From NCBI GenBank assembly GCA_024234575.1, contig JACKOB010000003.1, positions 620,001 through 684,000 on the forward strand: 64,000 nt of DNA, in the 5' to 3' direction. The notes below the pieces were generated by a model. It was not told where the DNA came from. It did not search any database and saw only the letters and a list, made by a program, of their open reading frames with translations. Shown here in pieces: positions 9,245 through 20,415 of the stretch. This DNA comes from Hahellaceae bacterium. GTDB taxonomy: Bacteria; Pseudomonadota; Gammaproteobacteria; Pseudomonadales; Oleiphilaceae. Position 1 is the stretch's first letter; each line of letters starts with the position of its first letter. Both the position numbers and the translations under genes were made by a program.

Positions 9245-12200
9245 TCATAATTCGATTGGCGTATGATCTGGCGAAAAAACAAAATAAAATGTGGCGCCCT
9301 CATCCTGCTTTGCCATGGCCCAAATTGCCCCACCATGTCTGTCAAAAATCCTTTTGACTGTTGCTAGACCCACACCGGTGCCGGTAAACTGCTTTTCACT
9401 ATGTAGTCGCTGAAAACTGCCAAATAGCCTGTCGGCATATTTCATGTCGAAACCAGCACCGTTATCTTTAATAAAGTAAATTGGCGTGCCTGGTGGTAAT
9501 GCTTCCGGTACCATACCTACACCGGACGGAATACCGGCAACTTCTGGAGTGGTGTAGCCGAAAGTAACCTTGGCGTCATCGACCTTGCTGGAATACTTCC
9601 AGGCATTGTTAACTAGATTTTCCATAGCTGAGTACAACTGGCGTTTATCCCCATTCACTAAACAACCAGTGGCGTAATTGGTCACCACATGCTGATCTGG
9701 GAAGCGGCTACGCATCTCTGCGAATAGTTCTGCAACCATGGATGAAAGATCTACCTCTTCTTTTACCAGCTCAGTACGTTGTACCCGAGACAGGGCTAGC
9801 AAGCCATCTATAAGATCCTGCATTTTGTTTATACTACGATCAATTCGCGCAAGCACGTCTAGGGCCGATTTATCCAGTGTCGCACTATAGTCTTCAATCA
9901 GTATATTGCTGAACCCTCTAATTGCCCGAAGAGGTGCACGCAAATCGTGAGATACGCTGTGGCTAAAAGAGTTTAGCTCTTCATTAGCAAACTCGAGGCT
10001 GGTAACTGCTTGATTTAAATCGGCGGTTCGTTTTGCGACTTTTTGTTCGAGTGTCTGATTTAGTTGATTCACTTCAGTAAAGAGCTGGGCGTTTTCAAAG
10101 GAAATAGCCGCTTGTGCCAGTAGTAGATTGATAACGTCTAGTCTATCTGGCGTGAAGGCATTAATGCTTAAATTATTCTCAAGATATAAAGCGCCAACAT
10201 TTTTATCCCGGTAGTCCACGGGCACAGAAAGAATAGAACGCGGTTGATGTTCCAACAAGTAAGGGTCGTCTGAAAACGCGCGATCGTTAAGCACGTCACC
10301 GATGTTTACACGTTCGCCACTGTTGATTACGTAGCGGATAAGATTAACTGGGATTCTACGGCAGTTATCCAGTAGTGGTGGGGTTTCGGGCGTAGTTAGC
10401 AGGTGATCATCGCCAACTTGGGCAACCACATGGGGTTGACCATTTATATCTATTACCAAAGCAGCAGAAGATGCGCCCGCACTCTCAACAATAACTTCCA
10501 GAACTTTGGCTGAAAGTTTGGTCAGCTCTAGTTCTCTGGAAATGAGTTGTGCAGATTTCATCACCGACGCCATATCGAGGTTCTGCTCATTAGAGGCCGA
10601 AATTGTTTCGGTTCGCGTGGTTGCGCGCCATGCTCGTTTTTCGAAGCCGGAGAAATACTGTTGGTATTTCTGCTGCATCTGTTTCACTTTTACCATGCAA
10701 CCCCAGCGTCGATACAAGTATAAAGCTTCTCTTAAATAAGGCTCGGCCATGTCATCGAAGCCTTTTTTTCGTAGGAACTCTCCAAATAACTCGGATGCAA
10801 GCGCCTGATACTGCAAAAAGTTATGTTCTCTCGCTGAATCGATTGCGCGTCGATAATAGTGACAAACTTCTTCGAAGTTTTGCTGGCGATATTGGCCATA
10901 TTCAGCACTAAGCAACAGCTGCTTATGCTCGAAATTAGTGGGGCAAAGTCGTGCAAACTCAGCTATTTTTTCGAACAAGTGATCTTGTAGGTTTTGTGTT
11001 GCTAAGTTCGATGTCGATTCGCTTCTAATCAATAACAAGCCATATAAAAAGACATGATCAACCGCCAATGTTGCCAAAGGTAAGCGAACGCCATACTGGT
11101 CAGTTTGTTTGCAATACTCTAAGGCTAAGACATCTTCACTACACCAAAAAGCCAACTGCGCACGATAGTGGGTTAAATAAGCGACATGCATGCTTTGTTT
11201 TATCTTACTTAAATAAACAGTATCGAACACATCGTCATTTAATGCCTGATAAGCGTTTCGATCGGCAAAAACTAATGCGTAGGTTAGCTTATAAATGAAG
11301 ATGGCTGCTGGATGAAAAACTGATTTATTATTTAGCAAATCCAGCATGGTAGAAGCTCTATCTCTAACTTCGAGCAAGTTTTCTCCCTTAGATATCTTGG
11401 GGACAAGAGTACTGCTTAGGCTAATTAAGGCTCGGCCAATCTCACCTATTTCCATCCCGAGCTCATAGGCCTTTACGTGCATTTCTACGCATTCGTCAAG
11501 AGGTGCACGCAAATACCAAATTAATAGCGCTACCATATTAAAACAATTGGCGATTTCTCTGCAGGGCACGTAATGTTCGGCCAGTTTTTTTGCCTGTTCA
11601 GCTTGCTTAAATGCCAGCTCCAAATACCCGTTTCTCCGTAAATAAAATGCATAACTAGCCAGCTGCATAGCCGCCAAATCTGCTCTGCCTGTCTGAATGA
11701 CCAAATTAGCACCTTTGACAGCAAAGTAATCCGAAAGTAGATACTGGCCAATTAAATAGCATCCGGAAGATAAATTTGGGTAAATGAACATCGCCACCAT
11801 ATTTTTTGCGTCGCGAGATTCAGGAAGGGCCATGGCGTCAATCAAACCACGATCAGAATGGGCTTGAAGAAATTCGTGTTCATTAGAAAGCGCGAAAGAT
11901 AGCTGTTCGTTTGCAGGGATCGGCAGTCCCAAGTAAATTAGTCCATTTTTACCGTGTTCGATACCTTGCAGCCACTGGCCCCGACCAATGGATTGCACTA
12001 AACGTGTTGCACAAATTTCTGCCTTCAGCAGATCATCCTGCAAATTCGCTAAAAGCGTTTCATAGTACGCATCAGAAACTTCAGGGTGACCATTCAGATA
12101 TTCGCACTCAGCTTTGATATGGAATAGATCGCGGCTGCATTCAAAGTGGTTTTCCCATGCATCTTGTGGCAGCAGATCAATACCAAATGATGCGTATCCA

Positions 12201-14608
12201 GCAGCGACTTCCCATACACTGGAGGCTTTCGCCTGTTGTGCTGCTCTCAGGTTGAGCGTCATTAATTGATGTTTTTCTTCCTCATCAGTGATTAAAGTGC
12301 TGGCGCTGTTGAGCTGTTCTACAATGGCAAAGCAGTAGTCATCGCTTAGATCTTCGACACTTTGCTGATTCAATAACAATCGTCCGACCCGTAAATGAGT
12401 TTGCTGGCGCAATGCTTCAGACATCGACTGATAGGCCGCCTGCAACATGCGATCGTGTAGAAAACGGCACTGCGGTGATACGGGAGAAAACTGCGATAGC
12501 ACTGGTTTTTCTGACCCTGCCAGTGCTTTGTTATCTGGGGTTTGTTGAAGCATCCCTAAAAACCAGTCGCCGCCATCCTGCAGCAGTAAGCCATCACGCA
12601 AAGCCGGCCAGAGAAATAAAGTCACCTCGGCAAGACGTTTCTCTGCGATTCGAGCCAGCATTTCCAGGCTAAAGCGACTGCCGACACAGGCCGCTAATTG
12701 AATCATCTCCTGGGTTTCAGTAGGGAGTTGCGCCATTTTGCCCAGCATCAGATCGACCACATTGTCTGTGATGCCTTTGGCTTCGATGTCGCTGATTTTC
12801 CAACACCAGCGTTGTTGGCTTAGGTCGAAATTGAGTAGTCTTTCTGTATACAGTGTCTTTAAAAATTCACCAAGAAAAAACGGGTTTCCGGCGGTTTTGG
12901 TTTGAACCAGTGTTACCAGAGGCAATAGCTCTGAGGTGGGGCGGTGCAGGGCGTCTGCCAGTAACTGTGCTACTTCATCTACAGCCAACGGGCCAAGCGT
13001 TACCGTGCTAAGGGTTTTCTGTGCCGCCGGGGGCTGGGCAATTTTTTGCAGGGTTTGCATGGCGGGATGGTTGGCGTCAACTTCATTATCCCGGTAAGCG
13101 ACGATGACCAGTAAACGGCAATGCTCTTCACTCATCAATTGTGGTATCAGGTTTAACGTACCCCGGTCGGCCCACTGAATATCATCAATAAACAACACCA
13201 AGGGGTGTTCACTGGTGATTACTTTAATAAACTGTTGAAACACCAAATGAAACCGGTTCTGGGTTTCGTCGGCACCCAGCGTCGCTACTACGGGTAGGTG
13301 GCCCAGGATCATTTCAAAATCGGGCATAAAATCTATCAACACTCTGGCATTGGTTCCCAGTGTTTGCAGCAGCTTGGTCTTTTTCGCTTGTAATTGCTGC
13401 TCACTAAGTGACAGGCAGTACTGTATCCAGCTTTTTAGCGCAGTTTGTAAAGCCGAGTAGGGGATGTTCTTCTGAAACTGATCAAATTTACCGGCGCAAA
13501 AGAAGCCACTGTAGGTGGCAATGGGCTTATGTACTTCATGCACTAACGCCGATTTTCCGATACCGGAATAGCCGGCGATAGCTAATAACTTAGGTTTGCC
13601 GCCTGCTGCCTGAAAAAAGCACTGCAGTAGTCGTTGTACTTCGGCTTCTCTTCCATAAAGTTTTTGAGGTACTTGTAGCCGGTCCGAAATGTCTTCCATA
13701 CCGAGTGGAAAAACCGGCACGGGTTTATTGTGGGCGATTGCCAGGCGTACCTTTTCGAGATCTTTTTTTAAGCCCAACGCACTCTGATAGCGATCTTCGG
13801 CGGTTTTGTTCAGCAGTCGGTCAATAATCGCAGACAAGACGGGTGGTACTTCTTTGCGAAGGGTGTGAAGCGGGGGTTGTTGTTTGGCGACATGGGCATG
13901 CACCAACCCCAAGGCGTCTTTTGCCTGAAATGGTGGCTGCCCGCAGAGCAAGTGGTAAAACGTACAGCCAAGGGTATAAAAATCGCTGCGATAATCCAGC
14001 GCACGGTTCATCCGTCCGGTTTGCTCTGGCGAAATATAGTCCAGCACCCCTTCCAGACGCTCGGGTGGTTGTAATACGGGTTGCTCACGAGATAGTAAAG
14101 ACGCCAGACCAAAGTCAGTAATCTGCGCCAGACCGGTCTCTGGTGTGTATAAAATGTTGCCGGGGTGCAAGTCTTTATGAATCACCTGTTGATAGTGAAT
14201 AACACTCAATGCCTCGGCCAGCTGCACGGCGATATTTAAAAAAACATCAATCGGTAGGTAATCGGCATCGATTTGCTTCAGGTAAGCAAACAGGTCAACC
14301 CCTTGCCTGTCTTCCAGCACAATGGTGGGCTTGCTGCTTTCGGTGCTGCTGAGCCCGTCTGTTTGTGTGCCATCGCGGTTTTGGCTGTGCCAGGCAATAT
14401 TCTTGGTGATGTTGGGGTGATTAAACTTGTTGGCCACCTCGAAACTAAACAAAAAGCGAGACAGGGTGCCGTTTTCGGGGAAGGGTTTGCTGAGTTGCTT
14501 TAACACCACCGATTGCTGGTCGCTCTCACGAATGGCACGCGCCACTGCCGTATGCTCGCCAGAAAAGATCTCATGGGTAATGCGATAACCAGGTACCGGT
14601 GATAACAA
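9245..14608 (-). CDS. Trifunctional Ser/Thr kinase - AAA ATPase - GAF - sensor histidine kinase (kinase A)
   Basis: This 1787-residue signalling protein has an N-terminal eukaryotic-type kinase (residues 1-~280: HKDLHPGN catalytic loop, then DFG). Next is a predicted ATPase (Walker [11 protein letters not shown] near 351, Walker [12 protein letters not shown] near 471), a long helical TPR-like region, a GAF domain (~1355-1510), and a histidine kinase ([11 protein letters not shown] near 1553, N-box [15 protein letters not shown] lid [15 protein letters not shown]). It has no membrane segment, so is probably cytoplasmic. The start is a TTG preceded by GGAG at 6 nt; an in-frame TAG upstream closes any longer form. 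It lies 80 nt upstream of the NRPS-PKS gene on the same strand and probably regulates it. No response regulator adjoins. Kinase B is its tandem paralogue. Confidence 0.9.
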   Translation of the reverse strand: MLSPVPGYRITHEIFSGEHTAVARAIRESDQQSVVLKQLSKPFPENGTLSRFLFSFEVANKFNHPNITKNIAWHSQNRDGTQTDGLSSTESSKPTIVLEDRQGVDLFAYLKQIDADYLPIDVFLNIAVQLAEALSVIHYQQVIHKDLHPGNILYTPETGLAQITDFGLASLLSREQPVLQPPERLEGVLDYISPEQTGRMNRALDYRSDFYTLGCTFYHLLCGQPPFQAKDALGLVHAHVAKQQPPLHTLRKEVPPVLSAIIDRLLNKTAEDRYQSALGLKKDLEKVRLAIAHNKPVPVFPLGMEDISDRLQVPQKLYGREAEVQRLLQCFFQAAGGKPKLLAIAGYSGIGKSALVHEVHKPIATYSGFFCAGKFDQFQKNIPYSALQTALKSWIQYCLSLSEQQLQAKKTKLLQTLGTNARVLIDFMPDFEMILGHLPVVATLGADETQNRFHLVFQQFIKVITSEHPLVLFIDDIQWADRGTLNLIPQLMSEEHCRLLVIVAYRDNEVDANHPAMQTLQKIAQPPAAQKTLSTVTLGPLAVDEVAQLLADALHRPTSELLPLVTLVQTKTAGNPFFLGEFLKTLYTERLLNFDLSQQRWCWKISDIEAKGITDNVVDLMLGKMAQLPTETQEMIQLAACVGSRFSLEMLARIAEKRLAEVTLFLWPALRDGLLLQDGGDWFLGMLQQTPDNKALAGSEKPVLSQFSPVSPQCRFLHDRMLQAAYQSMSEALRQQTHLRVGRLLLNQQSVEDLSDDYCFAIVEQLNSASTLITDEEEKHQLMTLNLRAAQQAKASSVWEVAAGYASFGIDLLPQDAWENHFECSRDLFHIKAECEYLNGHPEVSDAYYETLLANLQDDLLKAEICATRLVQSIGRGQWLQGIEHGKNGLIYLGLPIPANEQLSFALSNEHEFLQAHSDRGLIDAMALPESRDAKNMVAMFIYPNLSSGCYLIGQYLLSDYFAVKGANLVIQTGRADLAAMQLASYAFYLRRNGYLELAFKQAEQAKKLAEHYVPCREIANCFNMVALLIWYLRAPLDECVEMHVKAYELGMEIGEIGRALISLSSTLVPKISKGENLLEVRDRASTMLDLLNNKSVFHPAAIFIYKLTYALVFADRNAYQALNDDVFDTVYLSKIKQSMHVAYLTHYRAQLAFWCSEDVLALEYCKQTDQYGVRLPLATLAVDHVFLYGLLLIRSESTSNLATQNLQDHLFEKIAEFARLCPTNFEHKQLLLSAEYGQYRQQNFEEVCHYYRRAIDSAREHNFLQYQALASELFGEFLRKKGFDDMAEPYLREALYLYRRWGCMVKVKQMQQKYQQYFSGFEKRAWRATTRTETISASNEQNLDMASVMKSAQLISRELELTKLSAKVLEVIVESAGASSAALVIDINGQPHVVAQVGDDHLLTTPETPPLLDNCRRIPVNLIRYVINSGERVNIGDVLNDRAFSDDPYLLEHQPRSILSVPVDYRDKNVGALYLENNLSINAFTPDRLDVINLLLAQAAISFENAQLFTEVNQLNQTLEQKVAKRTADLNQAVTSLEFANEELNSFSHSVSHDLRAPLRAIRGFSNILIEDYSATLDKSALDVLARIDRSINKMQDLIDGLLALSRVQRTELVKEEVDLSSMVAELFAEMRSRFPDQHVVTNYATGCLVNGDKRQLYSAMENLVNNAWKYSSKVDDAKVTFGYTTPEVAGIPSGVGMVPEALPPGTPIYFIKDNGAGFDMKYADRLFGSFQRLHSEKQFTGTGVGLATVKRIFDRHGGAIWAMAKQDEGATFYFVFSPDHTPIEL

Positions 14609-14746
14609 GAGGTGCTCCGTTTCGTTCTGTTTTCTTTTTAATACCCTCCAGTATAGGTTAACTATCGAAAAAGGCTGGAGAAAATGCGTTTTCTAAAGCG
14701 AGAATGAACGACTTATTTGCAAGTTGTGAGCGGGTAGGTAAATGGT
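13892..14746. repeat. Near-identical 855-bp tract, copy in kinase A 5' end and leader
   Basis: This stretch matches 19433-20287 at a constant offset of 5541 bp with only about 15 differences by eye, roughly half of them clustered in the leader around 14695. It covers the first ~239 codons, the TTG start, the ribosome site and ~138 bp of leader. Similarity stops abruptly at 14746/20287, and it falls sharply inside the genes just below 13892. Confidence 0.85.
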
Positions 14747-14803
14747 AATGTATGGAGCGGGGTTATTGGTGCGCTTGGCACCAGCATCAGGGGAGTCGTA
14801 ACA

Positions 14804-17800
14804 TTAGTATCGGTGGACAGGCTCATTGCGGGGCAAACAAAAATAAAACACCGCACCTTCATTGGGCTGAGCCGTTGCCCAAATGTTTCCACCATGTTTA
14901 CCAAATATCCGTTTGACCGTCGCCAACCCTATTCCTGTGCCACTAAACTCTTTTTCAGTATGTAGTCGTTGAAAGGTACCAAACAGACGCTCCGCATAAT
15001 CCATTGAAAAGCCTGCGCCATTATCTTTAATTAGGTAAATAGGTGTGCCAGCAGGCAGGGTTTCTGGTCTGTCACCAAAGCCTTTTGGAATATCTGCATT
15101 CGATTTAACCGTGATAACGGCGAATTCCACTATTGGCTGAGTGACTTTGCTGGAATATTTCCAGGCGTTGTTAATAAGGTTTTCTAACGCTGAATACAGC
15201 ATGCGTTTGTCGCCGTACACTTCGCAATGGGGAGCACACTCGCTAATAACGTGCTGATCAGGAAAGCGTTGGTGCATCTCAGTGAAAATCTCACTAACCA
15301 GAAGTGATAAATCGATTTTTTCTTTAATGAGTTCTTGTCGTTGCATCCGCGATAGTTCGAGCAGGCCATCAATCAGATCTTGCATTTTATTACCACATCT
15401 ATCGATACGGTTCAGCAACTCTACTGCATCGCGGTCTATGGATGCGCCATGGTCATCATATAGCATGCGTGTAAAGCCACGAATTGCCCGAAGTGGTGCA
15501 CGTAAATCGTGAGAGACACTAAAGCTGAAAGCATTAAGCTCTTCGTTGGCTAGTTTTAGGTCGGCGGTGCGCTGTTCTACTTTTTGTTCCAGTGTTTGAT
15601 TAAGTTGATGCACTTCATTGAATAGTTGGGCATTTTCGAAAGAAATAGCGGCTTGAGACAGCAATAATTTAATCACGTCTAGCCTATCTGGAGTGAAGGC
15701 ATCAATCGTCAACATATTCTCCAAATATAATGCCCCCACTGTATTGTCGCGGTATTCCACGGGTAAACAGAGTACAGATCTTGGCTGGTTTTGCAGCAAA
15801 TAAGGGTCATTAGAAAAGGTGCGGTCACTCAGCACGTCACCAATATTAATCTTCTCGTGGCTGTTTAAAACGTAACGAATAAGATTAACCGGCAAGTCTT
15901 CGCAGTTTTCAAGTAAAGGGGGTACTTCTGGCGTATATAACTGTTGTTCTTCGCTGACCAATGCCGCCAAATGCGGTGCATTGTTCTGGTTGATGATCAG
16001 TGCCGCAGAGGAAGCCCCTGCAGATTCGACAATAACTTCCAGCACTTTTGCTGCCAATTTGGCTATCTGTAATTCGCTGGAAATGACCTGTGCGGACTTC
16101 ATTACCGAAGCCATATCCAGTGTTTTATTTTCTTGTGCGCTATGCATCTCGGACTCAGAGATGCTGTATGTTCTTTTGCCATCAAACTGAGGAAGTTGTG
16201 AGTCAAACTTTGATCGCAAATAGTTTACTTTAATCTGGCATCCCCATCGCCGATACAGGTATAGCGCCTCTCTAATAAAAGGCAGGCCAATAGATTCGAA
16301 GTCGGAGTCCATCCAGTAAAGGCCACAGCATTCGTTGGCAAGCGCCTGAAACTGTATAAACCCCTGAGCTTTGGCAGAGGCTATGGCATCACGATATAAC
16401 GCACAAACAGCTTTCGTATCAGCATCTTCTACTCGGGCCTTTTCTGCCAGTAATAGCAAATATTTATGTTTAAAATTGGCAGGGTTTATATCTGAAAACT
16501 GCCGTATTTTATCTAAGCAATCGTTACAACGTGCACGTTCTTCATCGGTAACATCGTGCCATTTTTGCAGCGATAGAAAACCTAGTAGAAATTGATGATC
16601 TATTGAAAAACTGGTCAATGGGAATAGCTCTTCCCGGTCCTTTGCATTGGATGCTAACTTAAAAGACTTTTCGTAGTCATTACTCCAAAAAGCCAGCTCT
16701 GATCGATAGTGAAGAAGATAAGAGAAGTGAAAACTGCGTTGTATTTTCGCTAGGAAACTGATATCAAACACAGAGTCATCAAGTGCTGTGGCGGTATTTT
16801 TGTCCGTTGTTAATGCTGCCGTATGTTTCCTTAAAATCGTTGCTAGAGGGTGGAATGCAGAACGTTTGACCAAAAAATCTTCGGCAAGTTTTGCTTCGTG
16901 TTCGACCCTGCTTAGAGGTTCACCTTGAGATAACCGCAAAAATAGTGAAGTGCAGTAATTCATTGCGGCGCGGGCAACTTCACCGTTTTCCAGACCGAGT
17001 CTCATGCCTGTAATATGCATATCGACACAATCGCGATAGGGCTTGTGTAAATTCCATGTGCAGCCTGCTAATAAATTGTAGCAATTAGTTATTTCACGGC
17101 ACTGTTCATAGCTGTCGGCCAAATATTTTGCTTCTATCGCTTGCTTTAGCGCTTGTGGTAACTGCATCCTCTGCCTTAAGAAATTGGCATAGCACGTCAG
17201 TAAAATTGCAGCCAAGTCTGATTTGCCATAGTCAACAACTAGGTTACATCCTTTTATTACGCAGTAATTGCTCGCTGGGGCATCGCCGACAATGGCGCAG
17301 CAAATATTCAAATTTGGCAGTATTCTCATGGCGACCAAAAGGTCGGTCTCAGTCATATCTGGCAGGTCTTTGGCGGATTGGATGACACCGTCTGGTGTTT
17401 TCTTATGTAATGCGACCAGCTCATTTTCTAGCTCCTGAGCCAGTGTTGATTTATCAGGTACATGCATCCCAAGAAACGATAACCCTTGCTTGCCATGTTG
17501 CACACCGTTCATCCAGTCTCCACGGCCAATAGACTGAACAAGTCTTGTTGCACAGATATCTGCTCGCATTAACCTATTATCAAGATGAGCAAACAGCTCG
17601 GCATATCGCTGGTCGGATATATCCGGTTTTCCATCGAGGTATTCCGTTTCGGCGTTGAGAGTATAAAGTAGTTGCGCCGACGCAGCGTCGGTGCGCCAAC
17701 AATCCGTAGGCAAAAGGTCTATTCCTATAGAGCTGTATCTGGCGGCAGCCTCCCATACGCTAGACGCCTTTGCTTGTTGGGCTGCTCTTAAATTAAGCAA

Positions 17801-20149
17801 CATCAGCTTTTGACACTCGTCTGCGTCGGTAATTAACGTGCGGGCATTGTTGAGTTGCTCGACGATGGCAAAACAATCATCGTTGCTTAGGCTGTCCATG
17901 GTTTTTTCACGCAACAGAAGCCTTCCTACCCGTAAATGAATTTGCTGTCGCTTTTCCGTTGATAATGAGTGATAGGCCGCTTGCAACATACGGTCGTGTA
18001 AAAAACGACACTGTGGTGATACGGGAGAAAACTGCGACAGTACCGGACCTTCCGACCCCATCATTGCTGATTGATCTCGTTGAGGTTGTACTAACCCAAG
18101 AAACCAGTCCCCGCCATCTTGTAACAGCAGGCCATCACGCAGGGCGGGCCATAAATAGCGAGTGATGGTCGACAGTGGTTGTTCGGCAACAGCTGCGAGC
18201 ATTTCGAGACTAAATCGGCTGCCGACACAAGCTGCCAATTGAATGACGGTTTGGGTTTGTGGTGGTAGCAGAGCCATTTTACTGAGCATGAGGTCGACAA
18301 CGTTATCAGTAATGCCTTTGGCTTCAATGTCACTTATGTTCCAGCACCACCGTTGCTGACCTAAGTCGAAATTCAGCAGTTTTTCGGTATATAGCGTCTT
18401 TAAGAACTCGGCGATAAAAAATGGATTACCTGCAGTTTTCGCCTGTACCAAGGTTACCAGAGGTGTTAACTCTGCTGTTGGCAGGTGCAGGGCATCTTGC
18501 ATCAATTGTGATATTTCTTCGATTGTCAACGGGCCGAGTGTGACAGTACTTAAGGTTGTTTTAGTTAATTTTGATTGCGCGATGCGCTGCAATGCCTGCA
18601 TTGCAGGATGGTTGTCATCCACTTCGTTATCACGATAAGCAACAATAACCAATAGCCGACAGTGCTCTTCACTCATCAGTTGAGGTAACAGGTTTAATGT
18701 TCCCCGGTCGGCCCATTGAATGTCATCAATAAACAATACCAGCGGGTGGTCGCGAGTAATTTCTTTAATAAACAGCTGAAACACCAGGTGGAACCGGTTT
18801 TGGGTTTCATCTGCACCTAATTGCGCTACGGGTGGCAAGTTACCCAGTACCCAGCTGAAGTCGGGCATAAAGTCAATCATGACTCGGGCATTGGCGCCAA
18901 GGCTTGACAGCAATCGTGCCTGCTGTTGTTGGCGGGTGTTTTCAGGTAACGATAGCGTGTACTGAATCCAGCTTTTCAGTGCGGTTTGCAATGCAGAGTA
19001 GGGGATGTTCTTCTGAAACTGATCAAATTTACCGGCACAGAAAAAGCCATTGTAGGTGGCAATGGGTTTATGTACCTCGTGTACCAGTGCCGATTTACCA
19101 ATGCCGGAATAGCCCGCCAGGGCCAGTAGTTTTGGTTTACCGCCTGCTGCTTGAAAAAAGCGCTGCAGTAAAGTTTGTACTTGTGCTTCTCGACCGTAAA
19201 GCTTCTGCGGTATTTGCAGCCGGTCCGAAATGTCTTCCATCCCTAAGGGGAAGTTCTGTACTGGTCGATTGGCTGCAAGGGCCAGACGAACTTTATCCAG
19301 ATCTTTCTTTAAACCCAATGCGCTTTGGTAACGATCTTCGGCAGTTTTCATCAATAACTTGTCAACAATCGCCGATAATACGGCTGGTATATCCGGGCGA
19401 ATGTCGATGAGCGGCTGTTGCATTTTGGCCATATGGGCATGCACCAACCCCAAGGCGTCTTTTGCCTGAAATGGCGGCTGCCCGCAGAGCATGTGGTAAA
19501 ACGTACAGCCAAGGGTATAAAAATCGCTGCGATAATCCAGGGCACGGTTCATCCGTCCGGTTTGCTCTGGCGAAATATAGTCCAGCACCCCTTCCAGACG
19601 CTCGGGTGGTTGTAATACGGGTTGCTCACGAGATAGTAAAGACGCCAGACCAAAGTCAGTAATCTGCGCCAGACCGGTCTCTGGTGTGTATAAAATGTTG
19701 CCGGGGTGCAAGTCTTTATGAATCACCTGTTGATAGTGAATAACACTCAATGCCTCGGCCAGCTGCACGGCGATATTTAAAAAAACATCAATCGGTAGGT
19801 AATCGGCATCGATTTTCTTCAGGTAAGCAAACAGGTCAACCCCTTGCCTGTCTTCCAGCACAATGGTGGGCTTGCTGCTTTCGGTGCTGCTGAGCCCGTC
19901 CGTTTGTGTGCCATCGCGGTTTTGGCTGTGCCAGGCAATATTCTTGGTGATGTTGGGGTGATTAAACTTGTTGGCCACCTCGAAACTAAACAAAAAGCGA
20001 GACAGGGTGCCGTTTTCGGGGAAGGTTTTGCTGAGTTGCTTTAACACCACCGATTGCTGGTCGCTCTCACGAATGGCACGCGCCACTGCCGTATGTTCGC
20101 CAGAAAAGATCTCATGGGTAATGCGATAACCAGGTACCGGTGATAACAA
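14804..20149 (-). CDS. Trifunctional Ser/Thr kinase - AAA ATPase - GAF - sensor histidine kinase (kinase B)
   Basis: Tandem paralogue of kinase A with the same domain order, 1781 residues from the TTG chosen here. It has the Ser/Thr kinase ([11 protein letters not shown]), Walker [11 protein letters not shown] near 351, FIDDIQWAD, a helical repeat region, GAF, HisKA with [11 protein letters not shown] near 1546, and an ATPase with DNGAGF and GTGIGLATV. The reading frame stays open to an ATG at 20317. I prefer the TTG at 20149 because the same GGAG-N6-TTG context occurs in kinase A, where the longer frame is closed by a TAG. The first ~240 residues are nearly identical to kinase A, while the rest is clearly diverged. 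It stands at the head of the minus-strand series ending in the NRPS-PKS and exporter. Confidence 0.9.
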   Translation of the reverse strand: MLSPVPGYRITHEIFSGEHTAVARAIRESDQQSVVLKQLSKTFPENGTLSRFLFSFEVANKFNHPNITKNIAWHSQNRDGTQTDGLSSTESSKPTIVLEDRQGVDLFAYLKKIDADYLPIDVFLNIAVQLAEALSVIHYQQVIHKDLHPGNILYTPETGLAQITDFGLASLLSREQPVLQPPERLEGVLDYISPEQTGRMNRALDYRSDFYTLGCTFYHMLCGQPPFQAKDALGLVHAHMAKMQQPLIDIRPDIPAVLSAIVDKLLMKTAEDRYQSALGLKKDLDKVRLALAANRPVQNFPLGMEDISDRLQIPQKLYGREAQVQTLLQRFFQAAGGKPKLLALAGYSGIGKSALVHEVHKPIATYNGFFCAGKFDQFQKNIPYSALQTALKSWIQYTLSLPENTRQQQQARLLSSLGANARVMIDFMPDFSWVLGNLPPVAQLGADETQNRFHLVFQLFIKEITRDHPLVLFIDDIQWADRGTLNLLPQLMSEEHCRLLVIVAYRDNEVDDNHPAMQALQRIAQSKLTKTTLSTVTLGPLTIEEISQLMQDALHLPTAELTPLVTLVQAKTAGNPFFIAEFLKTLYTEKLLNFDLGQQRWCWNISDIEAKGITDNVVDLMLSKMALLPPQTQTVIQLAACVGSRFSLEMLAAVAEQPLSTITRYLWPALRDGLLLQDGGDWFLGLVQPQRDQSAMMGSEGPVLSQFSPVSPQCRFLHDRMLQAAYHSLSTEKRQQIHLRVGRLLLREKTMDSLSNDDCFAIVEQLNNARTLITDADECQKLMLLNLRAAQQAKASSVWEAAARYSSIGIDLLPTDCWRTDAASAQLLYTLNAETEYLDGKPDISDQRYAELFAHLDNRLMRADICATRLVQSIGRGDWMNGVQHGKQGLSFLGMHVPDKSTLAQELENELVALHKKTPDGVIQSAKDLPDMTETDLLVAMRILPNLNICCAIVGDAPASNYCVIKGCNLVVDYGKSDLAAILLTCYANFLRQRMQLPQALKQAIEAKYLADSYEQCREITNCYNLLAGCTWNLHKPYRDCVDMHITGMRLGLENGEVARAAMNYCTSLFLRLSQGEPLSRVEHEAKLAEDFLVKRSAFHPLATILRKHTAALTTDKNTATALDDSVFDISFLAKIQRSFHFSYLLHYRSELAFWSNDYEKSFKLASNAKDREELFPLTSFSIDHQFLLGFLSLQKWHDVTDEERARCNDCLDKIRQFSDINPANFKHKYLLLLAEKARVEDADTKAVCALYRDAIASAKAQGFIQFQALANECCGLYWMDSDFESIGLPFIREALYLYRRWGCQIKVNYLRSKFDSQLPQFDGKRTYSISESEMHSAQENKTLDMASVMKSAQVISSELQIAKLAAKVLEVIVESAGASSAALIINQNNAPHLAALVSEEQQLYTPEVPPLLENCEDLPVNLIRYVLNSHEKINIGDVLSDRTFSNDPYLLQNQPRSVLCLPVEYRDNTVGALYLENMLTIDAFTPDRLDVIKLLLSQAAISFENAQLFNEVHQLNQTLEQKVEQRTADLKLANEELNAFSFSVSHDLRAPLRAIRGFTRMLYDDHGASIDRDAVELLNRIDRCGNKMQDLIDGLLELSRMQRQELIKEKIDLSLLVSEIFTEMHQRFPDQHVISECAPHCEVYGDKRMLYSALENLINNAWKYSSKVTQPIVEFAVITVKSNADIPKGFGDRPETLPAGTPIYLIKDNGAGFSMDYAERLFGTFQRLHTEKEFSGTGIGLATVKRIFGKHGGNIWATAQPNEGAVFYFCLPRNEPVHRY

Positions 20150-20287
20150 GAGGTGCTCCGTTTCGTTCTGTTTTCTTTTTAATACCCTCCAGTATAGGTT
20201 AACTATCGAAAAAGGCTGGAGAAAATATGTGTTTGAAGGCGAGAATGAACGACTTATTTGCAAGTTGTGAGCGGGTAGGTAAATGGT
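19433..20287. repeat. Near-identical 855-bp tract, copy in kinase B 5' end and leader
   Basis: Partner of 13892-14746 (offset 5541). Direct orientation and shared boundaries suggest recent gene conversion, or recombination between the tandem kinase genes, rather than conservation by selection, because synonymous sites are also identical. Confidence 0.85.
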
Positions 20288-20415
20288 GGGGGGTAGGCGA
20301 TGGTCGAACCCCAACATGGTTTTGAAATAGTGGTTAAAACCGTTGGGGTTGCTTTGTCATCACCTACATACAGGTAATGCCTGTTTTAGAAATATACAGG
20401 GTGTTTCACTAACTG

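Noticed and set aside
14768..14800. TGGTGC/GCACCA hairpin between the kinase genes as a terminator
   Set aside because: No T-run on the coding strand; may be chance.
18904..19410. 168-codon plus-strand open frame
   Set aside because: It lies fully inside kinase B on the opposite strand and has no protein-family pattern.
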